Below are positions 7,682 through 16,830 of a stretch of DNA of 64,000 nt, in pieces (within the stretch, counting starts at the first letter, position 1; each line of letters opens with the position of its first letter). Below the pieces are notes generated by a model. The model was not told where the DNA came from. It did not search any database and saw only the letters and a program-made list of their open reading frames with translations. The position numbers were made by a program, and so were the translations under genes. The stretch spans positions 1-64,000 of the forward strand of contig NZ_FNEY01000025.1 in assembly GCF_900100305.1 (NCBI RefSeq). The letters run 5' to 3'. This DNA comes from Paracidovorax citrulli. GTDB taxonomy: Bacteria > Pseudomonadota > Gammaproteobacteria > Burkholderiales > Burkholderiaceae_C.

Positions 7682-9037
7682 ATGCCCGTCCCCCTTCCCC
7701 CTGATCTTTCCAGCTCTTCACCTGCATCCCCGGTGCCGGCCCAGGCCGACCGGCGGCGCCATGTCGCCGTGATCGGCGCAGGCATCGTGGGCACGGCGTG
7801 CGCGATCGAAATCCTGCGCACCGGTCGCTCCGTGACGCTGCTCGATCCCCATGCGTCCGGCGGGCCGGAAGCCACGAGCTACGGCAACGCGGGCTGGCTG
7901 TCGTCGCATTCCATCCTTCCACCCTCGAGTCCGGGCATGTGGAAACAGCTGCCAGGCTATCTGCTGGACCCGCAGGGCCCGCTCACCGTGCGCTGGGGCT
8001 ACCTGCCCCGCGCCCTGCCCTGGCTCTGGCGCTTCCTGCGCTCCGGGCGCACGCCGGCCCGGGTGGCCCGCACCGCGCATGCGCTGCGCCAGCTGCTGCG
8101 GGACGCGCCTGCACTGCACGCGCGGCTCGCGGGTGAAGCCGGCGTGCCCCATCTGGTCGCGCAGCGGGGCCTGCTACACGTCTATCGCTCGCGCGCGGAC
8201 TTCGAGGCCGACGCGCTCGGCTGGCGCCTGCGCGGCGAGGAAGGGATCGCCTTCCGGACACTGGAAGCCGGCGAACTGCGTGCGCAGGAGCCCGAATTGG
8301 CCCCGGCGTATGGCTTCGGCGTGCGCGTTGACGAAGCGGGCCACTGCGCGAACCCGGGCGCCTATCTGGCGGCACTGGCCGCGCACGCCCAGTCCCGGGG
8401 AGCGCGCCACGTCGCCGCACGTGCCACCGGGCTGCGCATCGCATCGGGCCGCCTGGCCGCCGTCCGGACCGACGCGGGCGACGTGCCCTGCGATGCTGCG
8501 GTGATCGCGGCCGGCGCCTATTCCCGGCCCCTGGCCCGCGACGCGGGCGACCGGGTGTGGCTCGACACCGAACGCGGATACCACGCGATGCTGGACGTGC
8601 GTGCCCGGCCGGGCGAGGCTCCGCCTCCCGGACCGCGCACCTCCACCATGGTGATGGACCGCAAGCTCATCGTCCACCAGATGGAACACGGCCTGCGCGT
8701 GGCGGGTCAGGTGGAGATCGCCGGACTGCAGGCCGCGCCGGACTGGCGCCGCGCGCGCATCCTGCTGGAGCATCTGTTCGCGCTCTACCCCGCCCTGCCG
8801 CGCCCCGCGCTGGAAAGTGGGGCCCGGTTCTGGATGGGCCGTCGCCCGAGCACCAGCGACGGCCTGCCCTGCATCGGCCCCGCGGCCGGCTGCGCGGACG
8901 TGGTCCATGCCTACGGGCACGGCCATGTCGGACTGGGCTCGTCGGCGCGCACGGGCCGCGTGGTGGCGCAGCTGCTGGACGGCTGCGCACCGGAGATCGA
9001 CATCGCGCCTTTCAGCCCCGGGCGCTGGCGACGATAA
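7682..9037 (+). CDS. FAD-dependent oxidoreductase, D-amino-acid dehydrogenase (DadA)-like
   Basis: A 451-residue flavoprotein of the DAO superfamily. The dinucleotide-binding motif VIGAGIVGTACAIEIL lies at about residues 28-45, followed by the acidic strand end LLDPH. The YGNAGWLS segment is typical of DadA-type deaminating dehydrogenases, and RRPSTSDGLPCIGP and YGHGHVGLG near the C-terminus form the second FAD-contact region. Members oxidise D-amino acids or related amines and pass electrons to the respiratory chain at the membrane. No racemase neighbour supports the exact substrate. The ATG at 7682 gives a 27-residue Ser/Pro-rich extension before the core; a later start is possible. Confidence 0.85.
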   Translation: MPVPLPPDLSSSSPASPVPAQADRRRHVAVIGAGIVGTACAIEILRTGRSVTLLDPHASGGPEATSYGNAGWLSSHSILPPSSPGMWKQLPGYLLDPQGPLTVRWGYLPRALPWLWRFLRSGRTPARVARTAHALRQLLRDAPALHARLAGEAGVPHLVAQRGLLHVYRSRADFEADALGWRLRGEEGIAFRTLEAGELRAQEPELAPAYGFGVRVDEAGHCANPGAYLAALAAHAQSRGARHVAARATGLRIASGRLAAVRTDAGDVPCDAAVIAAGAYSRPLARDAGDRVWLDTERGYHAMLDVRARPGEAPPPGPRTSTMVMDRKLIVHQMEHGLRVAGQVEIAGLQAAPDWRRARILLEHLFALYPALPRPALESGARFWMGRRPSTSDGLPCIGPAAGCADVVHAYGHGHVGLGSSARTGRVVAQLLDGCAPEIDIAPFSPGRWRR

Positions 9038-9128
9038 TCCGGCGCGCACCGCACGGCGCCCGCCTTCCCGACAACCACCGCCTGCCCGACCGCGCAGGCT
9101 TCCGGCCCCGCCCCTTCATCTTCCCGCC

Positions 9129-10475
9129 ATGTCCGCTGTCTTCAATTTCACCTTCGTGCCCTGGTTCCGGTCGGTGGCGCCCTACATCCACAAGTTCCGC
9201 CACCAGACCTTCGTGATCGCGCTCACGGGCGAGGCCATCGCGGCAGGCAAGCTGCAGGCGATCGCGCAGGACCTGGCGATGATCCAGGCCATGGGGGTGA
9301 AAATCGTGCTGGTGCACGGTTTCCGGCCCCAGGTGAACGAGCAATTGGCGGCCAAGGGGCATGCGGCGCGGTATTCGCACGGCATCCGCATCACGGATTC
9401 GGTGGCGCTGGACTGCGCGCAGGAGGCGGCCGGGCAACTGCGCTACGAGATCGAGGCCGCGTTCAGCCAGGGCCTGCCCAACACGCCCATGGCGGGTTCC
9501 ACCGTGCGCGTGATCTCGGGCAACTTCATCACCGCGCGCCCCGTGGGCATCGTGGACGGCGTGGACTTCAAGCATTCGGGACTGGTGCGCAAGGTGGACG
9601 TGGCGGGCATCCGCCGGTCGCTGGAGATGGACGCGCTGGTGCTGATCTCGCCTTTCGGCTTCTCACCCACCGGCGAGGCCTTCAATCTCACGATGGAGGA
9701 AGTAGCGACGTCCGTCTCCATCGCGCTCAAGGCGGACAAGCTTGTCTTCGTCTGCGAGGTGCCGGGCATCCGCACCGACCCCGACCAGCCCGAGAGCGAG
9801 GACAACCCCATCGACACCGAACTGCCGCTGGCGCAGGCGCGGCAGATGCTGGCGCGCGTGCCCCCGGGCCAGAAGCCGACGGACACGGCGTTCTACCTGC
9901 AGCACTGCGTGAAGGCGTGCCAGAACGGCGTGGAACGCAGCCACATCATTCCGTTCGCGGTGGACGGCGCGCTGCTGCTGGAAATCTACGTGCACGACGG
10001 CATCGGCACCATGGTGGTGGACGAAAAGCTCGAGGAACTGCGCGAGGCCACGCCGGACGACGTGGGCGGCATCCTGCAGCTCATCGAGCCGTTCGAGAAG
10101 GACGGCACGCTGGTCAAGCGCGACCGCACCGAGATCGAGCGCGACGTCGCCAACTACACCATCATCGAGCACGACGGCGTGATCTTCGGCTGCGCCGCGC
10201 TCTACCCGTATCCGGAAGCCGGCACGGCCGAGATGGCCGCCGTCACGGTGTCGCCGCAGAGCCAGGGCACGGGCGACGGGGAAAAGCTGCTCAAGCGCAT
10301 CGAGCAGCGCGCCCGCGCCATGGGCCTGAAGAGCCTGTTCGTGCTCACCACCCGCACGATGCACTGGTTCATCAAGCGCGGCTTCCAGCCGGTGGATCCG
10401 GACTGGCTGCCCGAGGCCCGCAAGAAGAAATACAACTGGGACCGCCGCAGCCAGGTGCTGGTCAAGACGCTCTGA
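9129..10475 (+). CDS. argA: Amino-acid N-acetyltransferase (N-acetylglutamate synthase)
   Basis: The 448-residue enzyme acetylates L-glutamate with acetyl-CoA, the first step of arginine biosynthesis. The N-terminal amino-acid-kinase fold (about residues 20-285) shows VLVHGFRPQVNEQL and LVRKVDVAGI. The C-terminal GNAT domain (about 300-448) shows YPEAGTAEMAAVTVSP, the acetyl-CoA loop region QGTGDGEKLL and a final DRRSQVLVK. Length and two-domain layout match proteobacterial ArgA. It follows the DadA-like gene by about 90 nt and is convergent with the beta-lactamase gene. Confidence 0.95.
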   Translation: MSAVFNFTFVPWFRSVAPYIHKFRHQTFVIALTGEAIAAGKLQAIAQDLAMIQAMGVKIVLVHGFRPQVNEQLAAKGHAARYSHGIRITDSVALDCAQEAAGQLRYEIEAAFSQGLPNTPMAGSTVRVISGNFITARPVGIVDGVDFKHSGLVRKVDVAGIRRSLEMDALVLISPFGFSPTGEAFNLTMEEVATSVSIALKADKLVFVCEVPGIRTDPDQPESEDNPIDTELPLAQARQMLARVPPGQKPTDTAFYLQHCVKACQNGVERSHIIPFAVDGALLLEIYVHDGIGTMVVDEKLEELREATPDDVGGILQLIEPFEKDGTLVKRDRTEIERDVANYTIIEHDGVIFGCAALYPYPEAGTAEMAAVTVSPQSQGTGDGEKLLKRIEQRARAMGLKSLFVLTTRTMHWFIKRGFQPVDPDWLPEARKKKYNWDRRSQVLVKTL

Positions 10476-10490
10476 GCCCAGGGGTGATGG

Positions 10491-11417
10491 TCAGCCCCTG
10501 ACAGCGGGGGCTGCGCCCTCCAGGGCCCAGCGTGCAGCCAGCGTGCCGACCCGGGCGATCGCGGCATCGCGCTGCTCCGCGGGCGCCGGGCTTCCCGTCA
10601 GGTAGCAGCTCACCATCACCGCTCCGCGGTCCGGCGGCCAGAACAGGCCGGCGTCGTTGCTGGTCCCGCGCGGACCGGTGCCCGTTTTTTCGCCGATGCG
10701 CCAGCCCTCCGGCATGCCGGCCCGCAGGCGCCGGTCGCCCGTGCGATTGCCCACGAGCCAGGCGAGCATCCGCGCGCGCGCTGCGGCGGAAAGCGCCTCT
10801 CCCTGGGTGACGGCCCACACGGTACGGGCCATGGCACGGGGCGTGGTGGTGTCGCGCACCTCCCCGGGCGGTACGTCGTTGAGCGCCGGCTCCATGCGGT
10901 CCAGCCGGGTCTGTGTGTCGCCCAGCGACCGCAGCCAGGCCGTGAGTTCGAGCGGCCCGCCCTGCGTGCCCAGCAGCAGGTTGGCGGCCGTGTTGTCGCT
11001 GAGCGTGACGGCCGCCTCGCACAGTTGCTCCACGGTCATACCATCGCCGTCCGCATGGCGCTCCGTCGCAGGCGAATATTCCACCAGGTCGGATTTGCGG
11101 TAGCTGATGCGGCGGTCCAGCCGTTCATGCCCCTGGTCCACGCGCCGCAGCACGTGCGCCGCGAGCAGCAGTTTGAAGGTGCTGCACAGGGGAAACCGCT
11201 CGTCGCCCCGGTGCGCGTCCTGGCGCCCGGTGGCCATGTCGAGCAGCGCCACACCCAGGCGCCCTCCCACCGACGCTTCGACTTCCTGCACCGCGCGGGC
11301 GAACGCTCCCGCACCGGAGCCCATGGATTTCTTGCCCCCGGCCCATGCATCGGGTATCCACGGAGCTGCTGCCCCACACACCGCCGCCACCATCCACGTC
11401 CTTCTCGGCACCGCCAT
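10491..11417 (-). CDS. bla: Class A beta-lactamase
   Basis: A 308-residue periplasmic serine beta-lactamase. The N-terminus MAVPRRTWMVAAVCGAAA ending near DAWAGG is a signal peptide with an Arg pair, so Tat export is possible. All class A motifs are present: Ser79-x-x-Lys82 (STFK), Ser140-Asp-Asn (SDN), Glu176-x-x-Leu-Asn (EPALN) and Lys244-Thr-Gly (KTG). A Cys precedes the active Ser, but no Cys follows KTG at the position that would form the class A carbapenemase disulfide. The gene is divergent from an AmpR-like LysR regulator, which suggests inducible expression. A GC-rich inverted repeat at 10492-10513 just past the stop has no T-tract. Confidence 0.95.
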   Translation of the reverse strand: MAVPRRTWMVAAVCGAAAPWIPDAWAGGKKSMGSGAGAFARAVQEVEASVGGRLGVALLDMATGRQDAHRGDERFPLCSTFKLLLAAHVLRRVDQGHERLDRRISYRKSDLVEYSPATERHADGDGMTVEQLCEAAVTLSDNTAANLLLGTQGGPLELTAWLRSLGDTQTRLDRMEPALNDVPPGEVRDTTTPRAMARTVWAVTQGEALSAAARARMLAWLVGNRTGDRRLRAGMPEGWRIGEKTGTGPRGTSNDAGLFWPPDRGAVMVSCYLTGSPAPAEQRDAAIARVGTLAARWALEGAAPAVRG

Positions 11418-11429
11418 TTCGTCACTCCG

Positions 11430-11440
11430 TTGTTGAACAA
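11430..11440. promoter_or_regulatory. Inverted repeat in the ampR-bla intergenic region
   Basis: TTGTTGAACAA is a perfect 5-1-5 inverted repeat located 13 nt upstream of the beta-lactamase ATG. It is a candidate regulator or operator half-site. The classical AmpR operator sequence is not clearly present. Confidence 0.3.
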
Positions 11441-11525
11441 TGGCCGCAACGATATCGGTCCGCACGGCCGGTGACCATCGACAATAATTGGCATCTTCCC
11501 CCGGAAAAACTTCACCCTCGCACCC

Positions 11526-12431
11526 ATGCACCTGCCGCTCAATGCCCTGCGGGCGTTCGAAGTCTCGGCGCGGCACCTGAATCTCACCCGCGCGGCGGAA
11601 GAGCTGCACGTGACGCAGACCGCGGTGAGCCAGCACATCCGCAACCTCGAGGAGCGCCTGGGCAAGCCGCTGTTCCGCAGGCTGCCGCGCGGGCTGGCGC
11701 TCACCGATGAAGGTCTGGCGCTGCTGCCGGCGCTGGCGGACGCGTTCGGCCGCATCGAGCGCGCGCTGGCGCAGTGCAGCGACACACGCCCGCGCGAAGT
11801 GCTCACCGTGGGCGCCGTGGGCACCTTCGCCGTGGGATGGCTGCTGCCGCGGCTGCAGGCATTCCAGCAGCAGTGTCCGTTCGTCGATCTGCGCCTGCTC
11901 ACCAACAACAACCGGGTGGACCTTGCGGGCGAAGGGCTGGACTGCGCGATCCGTTTCGGCGACGGCGCCTGGCACGGCACGGAATCGGACCGCCTGCTGG
12001 AAGCGCCCCTGACGCCCATGTGCTCGCCCGCGCTCGCCGCCCGGCTGCGCGCGCCGGCCGACTTGGCGCGGGAGTCGCTGCTGCGCTCGTACCGCGCCGA
12101 TGAATGGGCCGCCTGGTTCGGTGCCGCGGGCGTGGCCTGCCCCGTGGTTCGGGGTACGGTGTTCGACTCGTCCCTGGCCCTGGCCGAAGCGGCGGCGCAG
12201 AGCGCGGGCGCGGCCCTGCTTCCCGCGCGCCTGTTCGAGCGCGAATTGCGCCAGGGCCGGCTGGTGCGGCCTTTCGGCCACGAGATCGCGCTCGGGGCCT
12301 ACTGGTTCACGCGCCTGCGGTCGCGCGCCGCGTCCCCCGCGCTCACGGCCTTCCGGGAATGGCTGCTGCAAGCCTGCGCCGTGGGCGGCGCACCGGTGGA
12401 GCCTCCGCCGTCTGCAGCCATGGCGCCGTAG
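11526..12431 (+). CDS. ampR: LysR-type regulator, AmpR/GcvA-like
   Basis: A 301-residue LysR-family regulator. The helix-turn-helix at about residues 5-65 contains RAAEELHVTQTAVSQHIRNL, which is close to AmpR/GcvA, followed by a substrate-binding domain with GVDxAIR-like LDCAIRFGDG. Its start is 108 nt from the start of the divergent class A beta-lactamase gene, the classic arrangement in which AmpR senses muropeptides and induces the enzyme. The name rests on similarity plus context. GcvA-like regulators share the same fold, so the regulator name is less certain than the family. Confidence 0.85.
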   Translation: MHLPLNALRAFEVSARHLNLTRAAEELHVTQTAVSQHIRNLEERLGKPLFRRLPRGLALTDEGLALLPALADAFGRIERALAQCSDTRPREVLTVGAVGTFAVGWLLPRLQAFQQQCPFVDLRLLTNNNRVDLAGEGLDCAIRFGDGAWHGTESDRLLEAPLTPMCSPALAARLRAPADLARESLLRSYRADEWAAWFGAAGVACPVVRGTVFDSSLALAEAAAQSAGAALLPARLFERELRQGRLVRPFGHEIALGAYWFTRLRSRAASPALTAFREWLLQACAVGGAPVEPPPSAAMAP

Positions 12432-12456
12432 CCCCCCGGCTTATCATCCCCGGCCC

Positions 12457-14124
12457 ATGTCCCAGATCCTGACCGCCGCCCTCTACCACTTCGCGAAGCT
12501 GCCCGACTGCGATGCGCTGCGCGGTCCCCTGCAGGCCGAATGCGACCGCCATGGCGTGCGCGGCCTGCTGCTGCTGGCCCCGGAAGGCGTGAACGGCACC
12601 ATTGCCGGCAAGGCGGAGGGAGTGCGGGCGGTGCTGGCCATGCTCCGTGCCCAGCCGCCGCTGGCCGCCCTGCGGCACAAGGAGGCCTGGGGCGACCGCA
12701 TGCCCTTCTACCGCATGCGCGTGCGGGTCAAGCGCGAAATCGTCACCCTGGGCGTTCCCGGCGTGGATGCGGCCCGCGATGCCGGCACCTATGTGAAGCC
12801 CGGGGACTGGAACGCGCTCATCGATGACCCCGAGGTGGTGGTGATCGACGTGCGCAACGGCTACGAGAGCGCCATCGGCAGCTTCGCGCGTGCGGTGAGG
12901 CCGGAGACCCGGAGCTTCACCGAGTTTCCCGCCTGGGTGGAGGCGCAGACCGCGCCCGGCGGCCTGCTGGCCGGCAAGCCGCGCGTGGCGATGTTCTGCA
13001 CCGGCGGCATCCGCTGCGAGAAATCCACGGCGCTGCTGCGCATGCAGGGGTTCGGCGAGGTCTATCACCTCGAAGGCGGCATCCTGCAATACCTGGAAGA
13101 CGTACCCGCCGAAGGCAGCCGCTGGGAAGGCGACTGCTTCGTGTTCGACGAACGGGTCTCCGTGTCCCATGGCCTCGTGCCCGGAACGCACCGGCACCTG
13201 TGCCGGTCCTGCCGCATGCCGCTCGGCCCGCAGGATCTGGCCTCACCCGACTACCTGCCGGGCGTGCGGTGCCCGCACTGCCGCGGCACGCGGCCCGCCG
13301 AAGAAGAACGCGCGCTGGCCGAACGGGAGCGGCAGATGGCCCTGGCCCGGCAGCGCGGCACGGAGCACCTGGGCGCCCGCCTGCCGGCGCCGTCCCGTGC
13401 CGGCCCGGTCGCGGACTCCGCTGCGCGAGACCATGCACCGGAGCCAGGGGAAGCCGAAGCATCCCTGCCGGTGCTCTACAGCTTCCGCCGGTGCCCGTAC
13501 GCCATCCGGGCCCGCATGGCGATCGCCGCCAGCGGACTGCGCTGCGAATGGCGGGAAGTGGTGTTGCGCGACAAACCGGCCGCGCTGCTGGCGGCTTCTC
13601 CCAAAGGCACGGTGCCCGTTCTGGTGCTGCCCGGCGGCCAGGTGCTGGAGCAGAGCCTGGACATCATGCGGTGGGCACTGGCGCAGCGTGACCCTGAGGG
13701 CTGGCTTCAGGCGGGCGAGCCGGACGAGGTGGAAGCGCTGATCGCCTCCTGCGACGGCACGTTCAAGCAGGCGCTGGACCGGTGCAAGTACCCTGAACGC
13801 CATCCGGAGTTGCCACCCGGGGCGGCGCAGTCGCAGGCCCGGGCATGGCTCGTAGGCCTGGAGGACAGGCTGGCCCGCAGTGCATACCTGTGCGGAAGCC
13901 GCGCTGCGCTGTCCGACGTGGCGCTCATGCCGTTCGTGCGCCAATATGCGGGCATCGACCGCACGGACTGGGACGCCCGGCCCTGGCCACGCCTGCAGGC
14001 GTGGCTGGCGGCGTGGGAAAGTGGGGCGCTCTTCGAGCAGGTGATGCACAAGGCCCCGGCGTGGCGCGATGGCCAGGCCGTGCAGTATTTTCCGCCCGGA
14101 CCGTGCCCGGCAGAGCGCTCCTGA
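12457..14124 (+). CDS. trhO: Fusion: tRNA uridine(34) hydroxylase TrhO (rhodanese-like) plus glutathione S-transferase
   Basis: One uninterrupted frame of 555 residues covers two normally separate proteins. Residues 1 to about 300 are a complete UPF0176/TrhO protein: an N-terminal acylphosphatase-like domain (GLLLLAPEGVNGTIAG), a rhodanese domain with catalytic Cys181 in MFCTGGIRCEKS, and a Cys-rich C-terminal zinc-type segment (CRSCRMPL ... CPHC). TrhO makes 5-hydroxyuridine at tRNA wobble U34. After a roughly 30-residue Pro/Ala linker, residues 339-550 form a GST: thioredoxin-like start VLYSFRRCPYAIRARMAI with Cys346, then KGTVPVLVLP and an all-helical C-terminal domain. Separate genes are the rule in relatives as I know them. 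The combined function is unknown. Confidence 0.9.
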   Translation: MSQILTAALYHFAKLPDCDALRGPLQAECDRHGVRGLLLLAPEGVNGTIAGKAEGVRAVLAMLRAQPPLAALRHKEAWGDRMPFYRMRVRVKREIVTLGVPGVDAARDAGTYVKPGDWNALIDDPEVVVIDVRNGYESAIGSFARAVRPETRSFTEFPAWVEAQTAPGGLLAGKPRVAMFCTGGIRCEKSTALLRMQGFGEVYHLEGGILQYLEDVPAEGSRWEGDCFVFDERVSVSHGLVPGTHRHLCRSCRMPLGPQDLASPDYLPGVRCPHCRGTRPAEEERALAERERQMALARQRGTEHLGARLPAPSRAGPVADSAARDHAPEPGEAEASLPVLYSFRRCPYAIRARMAIAASGLRCEWREVVLRDKPAALLAASPKGTVPVLVLPGGQVLEQSLDIMRWALAQRDPEGWLQAGEPDEVEALIASCDGTFKQALDRCKYPERHPELPPGAAQSQARAWLVGLEDRLARSAYLCGSRAALSDVALMPFVRQYAGIDRTDWDARPWPRLQAWLAAWESGALFEQVMHKAPAWRDGQAVQYFPPGPCPAERS

Positions 14125-14127
14125 GGC

Positions 14128-14655
14128 TCAGGCCGCGGAAAACCCGCCGCGGGCGGGGCGCGGGGCGCGGAGCAGCATCACCAGAAGCACCAGGGCCATC
14201 ACGACGAAGCAGACGAACGACCAGTTGGCGATGCTGCCCCCCAGGAAGGTCCAGTCGATGGCGGCGCAATCGCCGGAGCCGCGGAAGATCATGGGAATGG
14301 CGCGGCTGATCGGGAAGTTCTCGATCATCCCGTAGAAGTCGCGGCCGCAGGTGGCGATCTCGGGCGGATACCACTGCAGCCAGCTCTGGCGCGCCGCCAC
14401 GAAGGCGCCGAATCCGGACAGCAGCAGCGCCAGCACGCCCCAGGTCATCCACCAGCCACGGCCGCCGCGCAGGCTGCCCAGGCCCGTGAACACCGCCACG
14501 CCGATGAGCGCGTAGCGCTGCACGATGCACATGGGGCACGGCTCGAGGCCGACCACGTGCTGCAGGTACATGCCGAAGGCGAGCATCGCGATGCAGGCCG
14601 CGGAGATGAGGGCCAGCACGCGGCGCGGTGCGGCATCCAACCAGTTCGAAACCAT
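14128..14655 (-). CDS. dsbB: Disulfide bond formation protein B
   Basis: A 175-residue inner-membrane quinone reductase that reoxidises DsbA. Four membrane segments are visible. The first redox pair is CPMC in GLEPCPMCIVQRYAL, and the second periplasmic loop holds the other two cysteines, in IATCGRDF and SGDCAAID. The ATG at 14655 (MVSNWLDAAP) is preferred because an AAGGA site lies just upstream; a 16-residue longer form is possible. The gene is convergent with trhO, with only 3 nt between the stops, and follows the sulfate operon on the same strand. Confidence 0.95.
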   Translation of the reverse strand: MVSNWLDAAPRRVLALISAACIAMLAFGMYLQHVVGLEPCPMCIVQRYALIGVAVFTGLGSLRGGRGWWMTWGVLALLLSGFGAFVAARQSWLQWYPPEIATCGRDFYGMIENFPISRAIPMIFRGSGDCAAIDWTFLGGSIANWSFVCFVVMALVLLVMLLRAPRPARGGFSAA

Positions 14656-14715
14656 GGAATCCTTGTCCTTGAAAACCCGGGCGCCGCAGGCGGCATCCGG
14701 CAAGGATGCAGCGTG

Positions 14716-15840
14716 TCAGATGCCCGCGGCGTGGTCCAGAAAAACGCGGGCGCGGCGCGGCGTCACCACCAGCGTTTCACCCTCCCTGAATCCCGCCTCC
14801 CGGAACTGCTGCGCCGGTATCTGCGCTTCGATCAGGGCTTCGGGCTCCGCATTGTCCGCTGATTTGTGATCGGTATCCGGGATAAGTTCCAGGCGCGCGA
14901 TCGGGCCGACCACGATGGCGCGGGACAGCTGCGCCACGATGCCGCGGGGACGGCCGTCGGCGCCCACGCCCTGCCCCGGCGAGTAGCGCTCCACGTCCAG
15001 GTCGTGGGGGCGCACGTAGGCGAAGGCGGCGGCATTCTGGGCGGAGGCATGTTCGGGCGAATCGATGGCCATGCCCTCCATGTGCAGCAGGCCCTCGTGC
15101 GCCCGGCCGTGGAACAGGTTCACGTCGCCCAGGAAGCCATAGACGAAGGGGCTCGCCGGCTGGTCCCAGACCTCCTGGGGAGAGCCGCTCTGCTCGATGC
15201 GCCCCTGGTTGATCACCACCACGCGGTCGGCCACCTCCAGCGCTTCCTCCTGGTCGTGCGTGACGAAGATCGAGGTCACGTGCAGTTCGTCGTGCAGCCG
15301 GCGCAGCCAGCGGCGCAGTTCCTTGCGCACCTTGGCGTCCAGCGCGCCGAAGGGTTCGTCCAGCAGCAGCACCTTGGGCTCGACGGCGAGCGCCCGCGCC
15401 AGGGCGATGCGCTGGCGCTGCCCGCCGGACAGCTGCGAGGGATGGCGGTCGGCCAGCCAGTCGAGCTGCACGAGCTTGAGCAGGTCCGTCACCTTCTGGC
15501 GGATCTGCGCCTCGGACGGGCGCTCGGAGCGCGGCTTCACGCGCAGGCCGAATGCCACGTTCTCGAACACCGTCATGTGCCGGAACAGAGCGTAGTGCTG
15601 GAACACGAAGCCCACGCCCCGGTCGCGCACGTGCACGTCGGTCGTGTCTTCCCCGGAGAAATGGATGCTGCCGGTGTCGGGTGTTTCCAGCCCCGCGATG
15701 ATGCGCAGCAGCGTGGTCTTGCCGCAGCCGGACGGCCCGAGCAGCGCGATGAGCTCTCCGGACTGGATGTCCAGGCTCACGTCCCGCAGGGCCTGGAAGT
15801 CGCCGAACTGCTTGCTGATGTTGCGGATTTCGATGCTCAT
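14716..15840 (-). CDS. cysA: Sulfate/thiosulfate ABC transporter, ATP-binding protein
   Basis: A 374-residue ATPase that powers sulfate and thiosulfate import. It has Walker [14 protein letters not shown]-loop FVFQHYALF, signature [15 protein letters not shown], Walker [13 protein letters not shown] and the H-loop VTHDQ. A TOBE-like C-terminal regulatory region (about residues 240-374) contains [15 protein letters not shown], typical of CysA. It is last in the sbp-cysT-cysW-cysA order, 20 nt after cysW. Confidence 0.95.
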   Translation of the reverse strand: MSIEIRNISKQFGDFQALRDVSLDIQSGELIALLGPSGCGKTTLLRIIAGLETPDTGSIHFSGEDTTDVHVRDRGVGFVFQHYALFRHMTVFENVAFGLRVKPRSERPSEAQIRQKVTDLLKLVQLDWLADRHPSQLSGGQRQRIALARALAVEPKVLLLDEPFGALDAKVRKELRRWLRRLHDELHVTSIFVTHDQEEALEVADRVVVINQGRIEQSGSPQEVWDQPASPFVYGFLGDVNLFHGRAHEGLLHMEGMAIDSPEHASAQNAAAFAYVRPHDLDVERYSPGQGVGADGRPRGIVAQLSRAIVVGPIARLELIPDTDHKSADNAEPEALIEAQIPAQQFREAGFREGETLVVTPRRARVFLDHAAGI

Positions 15841-15860
15841 GTGTGTTCCCCGGTTCTGGA

Positions 15861-16814
15861 TCAGCGGGTCGTCGTGGCGGAAGCGGCAGGCGCGCCCGGC
15901 GCCACCGGCGCGGGCGTGGGTGTGGGTGTGGGCCGCTCGGGCGGAAGCTGGGCGGCGGCCTTGCGTTCCTGCTCGCTGCGCCACTCCGCGAAGGTCTTGA
16001 TCACCAGGGTGACCAGCGCCAGCAGGGCCAGCAGCGAGGCCGCCGCGAAGGCCGCGACGGACTGGTACTCGTTGTAGAGGATTTCGACGTGCAGCGGGAT
16101 GGTGTTGGTCTGCCCGCGGATGTGCCCCGAGACGACCGACACGGCGCCGAACTCGCCCATGGCGCGCGCATTGCACAGGATGACGCCGTACAGAAGCCCC
16201 CACTTGATATTGGGCAGCGTCACGTGCCAGAAGGTCTGCCAGCCGCTCGCACCGAGCACGATCGCGGCCTGCTCCTCGTCGCTGCCCTGCGCCTGCATCA
16301 GGGGAATGAGCTCACGCGCGATGAAGGGGAACGTGACGAACACGGTCGCCAGCACGATGCCCGGCACGGCGAAGATGATCTTGATGTCGTGCGCCGCCAG
16401 CCACGGGCCCAGCCAGCCGTTGGCGCCGAACAGCAGCACGTACACCAGGCCCGCCACGACGGGCGAGACGGAGAACGGCAGGTCCACCAGCGTCGTGAGG
16501 AAGGCCTTGCCGCGGAACTCGTACTTGGCGATCGCCCAGGCGGCCGCCACGCCGAACACGAGGTTGAGCGGCACCGCGATGGCGGCCGTGATCAGCGTGA
16601 GGCGGATGGCGGACCAGGCATCGGGCTCGCGCAGCGCATCCAGGTAGGCGCCGACGCCCTTGCGCAGCGCCTCGGTGAACACGGCCGCGAGCGGCAGCAC
16701 GAGGAACAGCAGCAGGAAGGCCAGCGCGACCCCGATCAGCGTCCAGCGGACCCAGGGGGCTTCGGTGGTGCCTGCCTGGGCACGGCGGAGGGTGCGTGTC
16801 GGGTGGTTGCTCAT
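15861..16814 (-). CDS. cysW: Sulfate ABC transporter permease CysW
   Basis: A permease of about 317 residues with six membrane segments and the BPD-type EAA-like loop [20 protein letters not shown]. The stretches [18 protein letters not shown] and [11 protein letters not shown] are characteristic of CysW. An ATG two codons upstream gives 319 residues. The C-terminal tail is a low-complexity Pro/Thr repeat (TPTPTPAP). It pairs with CysT to form the membrane channel. Confidence 0.94.
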   Translation of the reverse strand: MSNHPTRTLRRAQAGTTEAPWVRWTLIGVALAFLLLFLVLPLAAVFTEALRKGVGAYLDALREPDAWSAIRLTLITAAIAVPLNLVFGVAAAWAIAKYEFRGKAFLTTLVDLPFSVSPVVAGLVYVLLFGANGWLGPWLAAHDIKIIFAVPGIVLATVFVTFPFIARELIPLMQAQGSDEEQAAIVLGASGWQTFWHVTLPNIKWGLLYGVILCNARAMGEFGAVSVVSGHIRGQTNTIPLHVEILYNEYQSVAAFAAASLLALLALVTLVIKTFAEWRSEQERKAAAQLPPERPTPTPTPAPVAPGAPAASATTTR

Positions 16815-16830
16815 ATGCACGTCCGGGCCA

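Noticed and set aside
10492..10513. Bidirectional terminator between argA and bla
   Set aside because: A CAGCCCC/GGGGCTG stem exists, but there is no T-tract on either side and it overlaps the bla stop, so it is left as a note only.
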